DNA from: Ferruginibacter sp.
GTDB taxonomy: Bacteria; Bacteroidota; Bacteroidia; Chitinophagales; Chitinophagaceae
Assembly (NCBI GenBank): GCA_030831725.1
Contig: JAURKN010000240.1
Location: 1-5,266 of the forward strand
Direction: 5' to 3'
DNA: 5,266 nt
Below, piece by piece: positions 1 to 3,388 of the stretch. A program made the position numbers and the translations under genes. Positions within the stretch are counted from its first letter, which is position 1. Every line of letters begins with the position of its first letter. Under the pieces are notes generated by a model. The model had not been told where the DNA came from. It saw only the letters and a program-made list of their open reading frames with translations, and ran no database searches.

Positions 1-165
1 AAGCTTGATGGCACAGCAAAGGGCGGAGTGGTATTGGCCATTGCAGATCAATTTAACATTCCGGTACGATTCATTGGTGTGGGAGAAAAAGCCACAGACC
101 TATTGGTGTTCGATCAACAAGCATTCGTTGATGGGTTGTTTCAGGACTCTTCATTGGGAGAGTGA
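1..165 (+). CDS. ftsY: Signal recognition particle receptor FtsY, C-terminal fragment (5' end outside window)
   Basis: The window opens inside a reading frame that encodes 54 residues and stops at TGA (163-165). It begins KLDGTAKGG, the conserved guanine-specificity motif (TKLDGTAKGG) of the SRP-family GTPase NG domain. This is followed by the FtsY-typical IPVRFIGVGEKATDLLVFD and a FVDGLF end. FtsY is the membrane-associated receptor that docks ribosome-nascent-chain/SRP complexes and hands them to the Sec translocon; its GTPase pairs with that of Ffh. Ffh would carry a long methionine-rich M domain after this point, whereas this protein stops about 50 residues past the motif, as FtsY does. 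The terminus therefore looks natural rather than truncated. The N-terminal part and the promoter lie to the left of the window. The gene converges on the minus-strand cluster that ends at 261. Confidence 0.95.
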   Translation, partial: KLDGTAKGGVVLAIADQFNIPVRFIGVGEKATDLLVFDQQAFVDGLFQDSSLGE

Positions 166-202
166 AAGTCGGAGAGAGAAAGAGAAAGAAAGCCAGGGTG
201 CA

Positions 203-232
203 GAATGAGAATGAGAATGAGAGTGAGAATGA
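203..232. repeat. Hexamer tandem repeat (GARTGA)x5 in a purine-rich spacer
   Basis: Five consecutive 6-bp units read GAATGA, GAATGA, GAATGA, GAGTGA, GAATGA, flanked on both sides by further GA-rich sequence (about 171-190 and 233-239). The repeat lies in the spacer between the convergent ends of ftsY and the small membrane-protein gene, outside both coding regions. The plus strand is almost pure purine. No convincing intrinsic terminator is visible in this spacer. The repeat resembles a microsatellite that could vary in copy number; any function is unknown. Confidence 0.75.
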
Positions 233-260
233 GAGAGGATTTGGACCCCTGTATTTGAAA

Positions 261-563
261 TCAGGAAATGGCTTTCAACAACAAGATGACGATGCCGTAA
301 ATGCAGGTAGAAATAAATACCCCTTTCGCAATTTTATCTTTTTTGGTATTGATACATATGGTAAAAACCAGCGCATTTGCTACCATGGCTACACTAAGTC
401 CTGCACTCAAAACCCTGTGGCCGGGTTGTAAAAAAATAAATTGGAAAAACTCCGTATAGGAGAAAACCCCAAAGCGTGCCCATTTGAAAGCCAATAGCCC
501 AATAACCGGAGCGATCAAGCCTATACCTGCACCTATTATCACATCATCTTTCAAACCTTTCAT
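261..563 (-). CDS. Small three-helix integral membrane protein of unknown function
   Basis: This encodes 100 residues. Three hydrophobic stretches are visible at about residues 8-26 (IIGAGIGLIAPVIGLLAF), 52-73 and 80-98, separated by short polar loops including a basic NTKKDK loop near residue 73. It has no cleavable signal peptide and no catalytic motif that I recognise. Its ATG overlaps the surE stop codon in an ATGA arrangement (560-563), so translation is probably coupled to surE and the two are co-transcribed. The start is fixed by this overlap and by the residue pattern. I do not recognise the family; it is probably a lineage-restricted inner-membrane protein. The coding call rests on the open frame, the overlap and the coherent transmembrane pattern. 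Confidence 0.8.
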   Translation of the reverse strand: MKGLKDDVIIGAGIGLIAPVIGLLAFKWARFGVFSYTEFFQFIFLQPGHRVLSAGLSVAMVANALVFTICINTKKDKIAKGVFISTCIYGIVILLLKAIS

Positions 564-1348
564 TTGAACCAGTTTTCTTTTTCGATTTGTTTTTTCAATT
601 GGTAGTGCGTGAGATCGAACTGAATGGGAACAGCACTTACATAATTATTCTTGAGGGCCCATACATCGGTATCTTTTCCCTTATCAAAATTTTTGAAAAC
701 GCCTGTTAACCAAAAGTATTTTTTACCCTGAGGGTCCACACGTTCATCAAATTCCTCATCATATTTTGCATAAGCCTGCTTGCATATTTTTATGCCTTTG
801 ATTTTTTTCAATGGTACATTCGGAATGTTCACATTGAGCAGAAAATGAGGGTCTTTTATTTTTTTTGAAAGCAGTTCCAAAACCATTTTCCTGACAATTG
901 CTTTTGCAGGATTGAAATCAGCGTCGTAGCTGTAGTCGAGTAGTGAGAAACCGATACTGGGAATACCTTCGATGGAAGCTTCCATAGCGGCAGACATGGT
1001 ACCACTGTAGATCACATTGATGGAATGGTTTGCGCCATGGTTGATGCCACTCAAACATATATCGGGCTTTTGATGTAAAACCTTGTCTACGGCTAGCTTG
1101 ACGCAGTCTACCGGTGTGCCACTGGTTTGCCATGCTTCGATATCGCCGAACAATTTTACCTTATTCATACGTAGGGGAGAGCCGATGGTAATCGCATGTC
1201 CCATTCCGCTTTGAGGTTTATCGGGAGCCACCACGACTACTTTTCCGATATCACTTACCGCCTCCACCAAGCTTCGAATACCCGGAGACGTTATATCGTC
1301 GTCGTTGGTAATGAGGATGACCGGTTTTTTAGGGTTAGATTTAGACAT
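560..1348 (-). CDS. surE: 5'/3'-nucleotidase SurE
   Basis: This encodes 262 residues from the ATG at 1348, which gives the usual SurE length. SurE is a cytoplasmic, divalent-metal-dependent phosphatase acting on 5'- and 3'-nucleoside monophosphates (EC 3.1.3.5), linked in other bacteria to stationary-phase survival. The family signature is intact: ILITNDDD (Asp16, Asp17), PDKPQSGMGHAIT (Ser47), LSGINHGAN (Asn103, Asn107) and the YSGTMSAAMEA/GIPSIGFS block at about 114-135. These match the metal- and phosphate-binding Asp-Asp, Ser and Asn positions known for SurE. The frame stays open upstream to 1405, but that would overlap the end of the preceding gene and add non-family residues, so 1348 is preferred. 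The gene starts 8 nt after the cytochrome-b-like gene and overlaps the next gene by 4 nt, suggesting a three-gene transcript. Confidence 0.96.
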   Translation of the reverse strand: MSKSNPKKPVILITNDDDITSPGIRSLVEAVSDIGKVVVVAPDKPQSGMGHAITIGSPLRMNKVKLFGDIEAWQTSGTPVDCVKLAVDKVLHQKPDICLSGINHGANHSINVIYSGTMSAAMEASIEGIPSIGFSLLDYSYDADFNPAKAIVRKMVLELLSKKIKDPHFLLNVNIPNVPLKKIKGIKICKQAYAKYDEEFDERVDPQGKKYFWLTGVFKNFDKGKDTDVWALKNNYVSAVPIQFDLTHYQLKKQIEKENWFK

Positions 1349-1356
1349 GTTGTAAA

Positions 1357-1812
1357 TTAAAAAGATGGGAATAATGCTTTTCCGATTACTTCCCTGAAAG
1401 GCCAAGGAATGGAAATCAAGATAAGCAATAAGGCAAGTCCGAAGTATAGGAGCATAGCCTTATGTTTTTTATGAGATGATGCTTTTTTTACCGCGGTTCT
1501 TCCCACATGCACTAAAATCCATGCGAGAATCATGGTGAACGCATGCTCAACGGCAAAGAAACGGGAATAAGTATCTTTCATAACCGGCCCCATACCACCT
1601 GTAAGTTTTTCAAACCATCCGTTTGAAACGTATATAATGATGCCGATCAACAATTGAATGTCGCAGGAAATCATGAAAAACAAATTGCTCAGGTTGTCTG
1701 GTTTATCGTATCCTTTTTTCGAAACAACGCCACGAACTGCATTGAACAAGGTCCATAAACCGAAGAAAAGAACAGCCCATCGAGTGAGGCTATGGATAGA
1801 AGTTAGCATCAT
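1357..1812 (-). CDS. Four-helix membrane protein resembling a small cytochrome b-type protein
   Basis: From the ATG at 1812 the product has 151 residues. Hydrophobic segments lie at about 7-28, 43-64, 87-107 and 119-138. The fourth is followed by PWPFRE, and the loop before it is basic and His-rich (KKASSHKKHK). Histidines His7 (IHSLTRW), His90 (AVEHAF) and His102 (LVHVGR) sit in or at the edges of helices 1 and 3, a layout that could ligate b-type heme. The heme assignment is inference from pattern. Similar short proteins in Bacteroidota are often labelled cytochrome B, but I cannot confirm that here. The start is uncertain. In-frame ATGs also exist at 1809, 1848 and 1875 (150, 163 and 172 residues). 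I chose 1812 because IHSLTRW then begins helix 1 directly and a TAnnTTTG-like element lies just upstream. It is the first gene of the surE cluster, ending 8 nt before surE. Confidence 0.75.
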   Translation of the reverse strand: MMLTSIHSLTRWAVLFFGLWTLFNAVRGVVSKKGYDKPDNLSNLFFMISCDIQLLIGIIIYVSNGWFEKLTGGMGPVMKDTYSRFFAVEHAFTMILAWILVHVGRTAVKKASSHKKHKAMLLYFGLALLLILISIPWPFREVIGKALFPSF

Positions 1813-1826
1813 GATCAGATTTGATA

Positions 1827-1834
1827 CAAAAGTA
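1827..1834 (-). promoter_or_regulatory. Possible -7 element for the surE cluster
   Basis: On the minus strand these bases read TACTTTTG, a full match to the Bacteroidota -7 consensus TAnnTTTG. It lies 14 nt upstream of the ATG at 1812, which would give a very short leader. No TTG or TTTG is present at the expected distance of about 17-23 nt further upstream; the nearest TTTTG is about 29 nt away. The site is therefore weakly supported. If the longer start at 1875 is used, this element lies inside coding sequence and would be fortuitous. Confidence 0.3.
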
Positions 1835-1936
1835 GTTGATAATTTCATTCCGAACTTCATACGCAAAATCGGCATAATAATTTCGTTTTCATTGTTATCA
1901 AAATGGGTCGATACTTCAAAAGAAAAAATATTTTTT

Positions 1937-1966
1937 TTTGGTAAACTAAAAAATTTAGTATATTTG
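1937..1966 (+). promoter_or_regulatory. Bacteroidota-type promoter of the S24 repressor gene
   Basis: TTTG at 1937-1940, the 3' end of a nine-T tract, is followed after 18 nt by TATATTTG at 1959-1966. This matches the Bacteroidota sigma-factor consensus TTTG/TTG, spacer of about 17-23 nt, TAnnTTTG. Transcription would be expected to start near 1971-1974, leaving a leader of about 15 nt before the ATG at 1988 with no Shine-Dalgarno sequence. An A-tract and T-tract (1923-1939) immediately upstream may bend the DNA or act as an upstream element; that is inference. Confidence 0.75.
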
Positions 1967-1985
1967 TGCTAATCAAATTAGTTTA
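1942..1985 (+). promoter_or_regulatory. Probable autoregulatory operator: two CTAA-N5-TTAG palindromes over the repressor promoter
   Basis: Two 13-bp palindromes share the form CTAA-N5-TTAG: CTAAAAAATTTAG at 1946-1958 and CTAATCAAATTAG at 1969-1981. Their centres are 23 bp apart. The first fills the promoter spacer right up to the -7 element; the second covers the expected transcription start. The outer half-sites extend to TAAACTAA (1942-1949) and TTAGTTTA (1978-1985), making the whole array an interrupted dyad centred on the -7 element. A dimeric HTH repressor bound here would block RNA polymerase. The encoded XRE/S24 protein is the obvious candidate binder. The sequence symmetry is directly visible; the binding partner is inferred. 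Confidence 0.7.
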
Positions 1986-1987
1986 TC

Positions 1988-2752
1988 ATGACGAAAGCCG
2001 GACAGAATCTCAAGTACCTTCGCAAACTCCGTGGCTGGACACAGGAGGAATTTGCTCAGAAACTGAATGTCAAACGTTCATTGATTGGAGCATACGAAGA
2101 AGAAAGGGCGGAGCCCAGAATGGAAGTTCTGGAGTTGGTCGCCCAAATGTTCAAATTATCCCTTGATGAATTGTTATTAAGGGACTTATCCGTATCGAAT
2201 GGTTCGGGAGGTGGCTCATATCTTCAGAAAAGAAGAATGCAGAAAATGGGGGATTCTGAAAGAAATCTTATCCATTTCGTTCCAGTAAAGGCCGCAGCAG
2301 GATATCTGACCAGTTATGCCGACAGCGAGTTCATCGACGAGTTGAATACATTCACGTTGCCCATGTTGAAAGGCGGTCAGTATCGTGCTTTTGAAATCAT
2401 AGGAGACAGTATGTTGCCAACGCCGAGCGGAAGCATTATCGTTGGTGAAAAGATTGATTCGATGGATGATGTGAAAAACGGACAAGCCTACATTGTTGTC
2501 AGTAAAAATGAGGGGATAGTGTATAAGCGCATCCAAAAAAATGCAAAAGTCAAGAATAAAATTACGCTTGAGAGTGACAATCCGAATTTTCAACCTTACC
2601 AAATCAACACCGAAGATGTGGTTGAATTATGGCTGGCTCAGGTGGTGATCGGAAAGGTTGCTTCGCAACAGCGTTGGGATGTGAATTCACTTGCCAATCT
2701 GGTTACGAACTTGCAAGATCAGGTAAGTAACCTGAAAAAGAAAATGAACTAA
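1988..2752 (+). CDS. XRE-family HTH / peptidase S24 self-cleaving repressor (LexA/CI-like)
   Basis: The product has 254 residues. An N-terminal XRE-type helix-turn-helix lies at about 5-63 (LKYLRKLRGWTQEEFAQKL, then the recognition-helix region KRSLIGAYEEERAEPR). A glycine/serine-rich linker follows near 71-77 (NGSGGGS), then a LexA/CI-type S24 domain at about 95-225. The self-cleavage machinery looks complete: Ala104-Gly105 in VKAAAGYL, nucleophile Ser141 in IGDSMLP, and general-base Lys180 in GIVYKRI. The site-to-Ser and Ser-to-Lys spacings (37 and 39) are close to those in LexA. RecA-ssDNA filaments stimulate cleavage in such proteins and relieve repression; that response is inferred here. 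Residues 230-254 form an amphipathic tail with Leu235, Leu242 and Leu249 seven apart, possibly a coiled coil. The gene sits downstream of a two-palindrome operator and 120 nt upstream of ssb, consistent with a chromosomal SOS-type regulator. A phage-derived CI-type regulator is the alternative, but no phage genes are nearby. Confidence 0.9.
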   Translation: MTKAGQNLKYLRKLRGWTQEEFAQKLNVKRSLIGAYEEERAEPRMEVLELVAQMFKLSLDELLLRDLSVSNGSGGGSYLQKRRMQKMGDSERNLIHFVPVKAAAGYLTSYADSEFIDELNTFTLPMLKGGQYRAFEIIGDSMLPTPSGSIIVGEKIDSMDDVKNGQAYIVVSKNEGIVYKRIQKNAKVKNKITLESDNPNFQPYQINTEDVVELWLAQVVIGKVASQQRWDVNSLANLVTNLQDQVSNLKKKMN

Positions 2753-2790
2753 TCCAAGGCTTTTGTTCATTATTTGTGTAGAACTCATCA

Positions 2791-2821
2791 GACGATTCAT
2801 ATCAAACGTATGATTAACGTC
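2791..2821 (+). promoter_or_regulatory. Imperfect inverted repeat in the ssb leader
   Basis: Between the repressor stop and ssb, a dyad with TCATA (2797-2801) and TATGA (2809-2813) as its core is flanked by GACG (2791-2794) and CGTC (2818-2821). The arms are unequal by two bases. It could be a weak stem in a repressor-ssb transcript or a protein-binding site. It does not match the CTAA-N5-TTAG pattern upstream of the repressor. No clear TTTG/TAnnTTTG promoter is present in the 120-nt gap, so ssb may depend on the repressor promoter. Confidence 0.3.
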
Positions 2822-2872
2822 CTAACTTGATCAAAGATTCAGATACATCGATTAACATAAAAACAAAACAAC

Positions 2873-3307
2873 ATGATCAAACTGCAAATCATCGGAAACC
2901 TCGGAAAAGACTGTATTGTAAAAGAAGTCAATGGTAAAAATGTCATCAACTTCAGTGTGGCACACACCGAAAAATACAAAGACAGCCAAGGCAATCCGAA
3001 AGAAAGAACCACTTGGGTGGAATGTGCTTATTGGACAGACAGAACTGCTGTTTCCCAATATCTTACTAAAGGCAGAACCGTCTATGCGGAAGGTTCACCT
3101 GAAGCAGACGCATACAGCAACAAAGAAGGTCAGCCTGCTGCCACATTGAGAATGCGTGTTCAAAACGTACAGCTCTTAGGCACAAACAGTCCGGAAAATG
3201 CTTCACCAAATCAACAGTCTGGAATGTCGAATTCATCATATGGATCACAAGCTTCTCCTGCTTATTCTAACGCATCATCAGGAGTTGCTGACGAAAATCC
3301 TTTTTGA
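2873..3307 (+). CDS. ssb: Single-stranded DNA-binding protein SSB
   Basis: This encodes 144 residues. The N-terminal OB fold spans about 1-103 and opens MIKLQIIGNLGKD, with VINFSVAHTEKYKD, the conserved TTWVECAYW (Trp48, Trp54) and the AYSNKEGQPAATLRMRV strand. A low-complexity Ser/Asn/Gln/Gly linker (about 104-138) leads to an acidic tip ending DENPF, the Bacteroidota version of the DDIPF tail that recruits repair and replication partners. SSB coats ssDNA during replication, recombination and repair. The ATG is preceded by an A-rich leader (about 2858-2871) without a Shine-Dalgarno sequence, as is usual for this phylum. The gene lies 120 nt after the S24 repressor on the same strand and is followed by a strong terminator, so the two may form one transcript. 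Bacteroidota often carry more than one ssb, so whether this is the housekeeping copy or a damage-induced one cannot be told here. Confidence 0.96.
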   Translation: MIKLQIIGNLGKDCIVKEVNGKNVINFSVAHTEKYKDSQGNPKERTTWVECAYWTDRTAVSQYLTKGRTVYAEGSPEADAYSNKEGQPAATLRMRVQNVQLLGTNSPENASPNQQSGMSNSSYGSQASPAYSNASSGVADENPF

Positions 3308-3327
3308 TGTCCAAACCTTTTCAAAAT

Positions 3328-3361
3328 AAAAGCTTCCTCAACAGGAAGCTTTTTTTATTTT
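3328..3361 (+). terminator. Rho-independent terminator after ssb
   Basis: AAAAGCTTCCT (3328-3338) pairs perfectly with AGGAAGCTTTT (3343-3353) around a CAAC tetraloop. This gives an 11-bp stem, with a T-rich tail running through 3350-3356 and then ATTTT. It lies 21 nt after the ssb stop codon and should end the repressor/ssb transcript. The stem is near-symmetric with A-tracts on its 5' side, so it might also work weakly on the opposite strand, though no minus-strand gene ends here. Confidence 0.9.
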
Positions 3362-3388
3362 CGAGCAATGAAATTGAATGCCAATAAC

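Noticed and set aside
1..6. HindIII site (AAGCTT) exactly at the window start as a cloning boundary
   Set aside because: AAGCTT is also the natural codons for Lys-Leu of the KLDGTAKGG motif and recurs several times in the window, so it does not show a vector junction.
194..251. CAGGGT (194-199) and ACCCCTG (245-251) as a terminator stem for ftsY
   Set aside because: The arms need a bulge and enclose a 45-nt loop with no T-run after them, so this is not a credible intrinsic terminator.
162..431. Plus-strand open frame through the hexamer repeat into the small membrane gene
   Set aside because: Its N-terminal half is just translated GA-repeat (Glu/Asn/Arg low complexity) and the rest is antisense to the 261-563 gene.
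918..1133. Minus-strand open frame inside surE
   Set aside because: It is an alternate-frame shadow of surE with no recognisable protein features.
1349..1405. Longer SurE start at 1405 adding 19 residues
   Set aside because: The extension overlaps the C-terminal coding region of the upstream membrane-protein gene and is unlike SurE N-termini; the ATG at 1348 places the NDDD motif at the usual distance from the start.
2216..2602. 128-codon antisense open frame under the repressor gene
   Set aside because: It lies wholly antisense to a confidently identified S24 repressor, has no family resemblance and no promoter-like sequence was seen for it.
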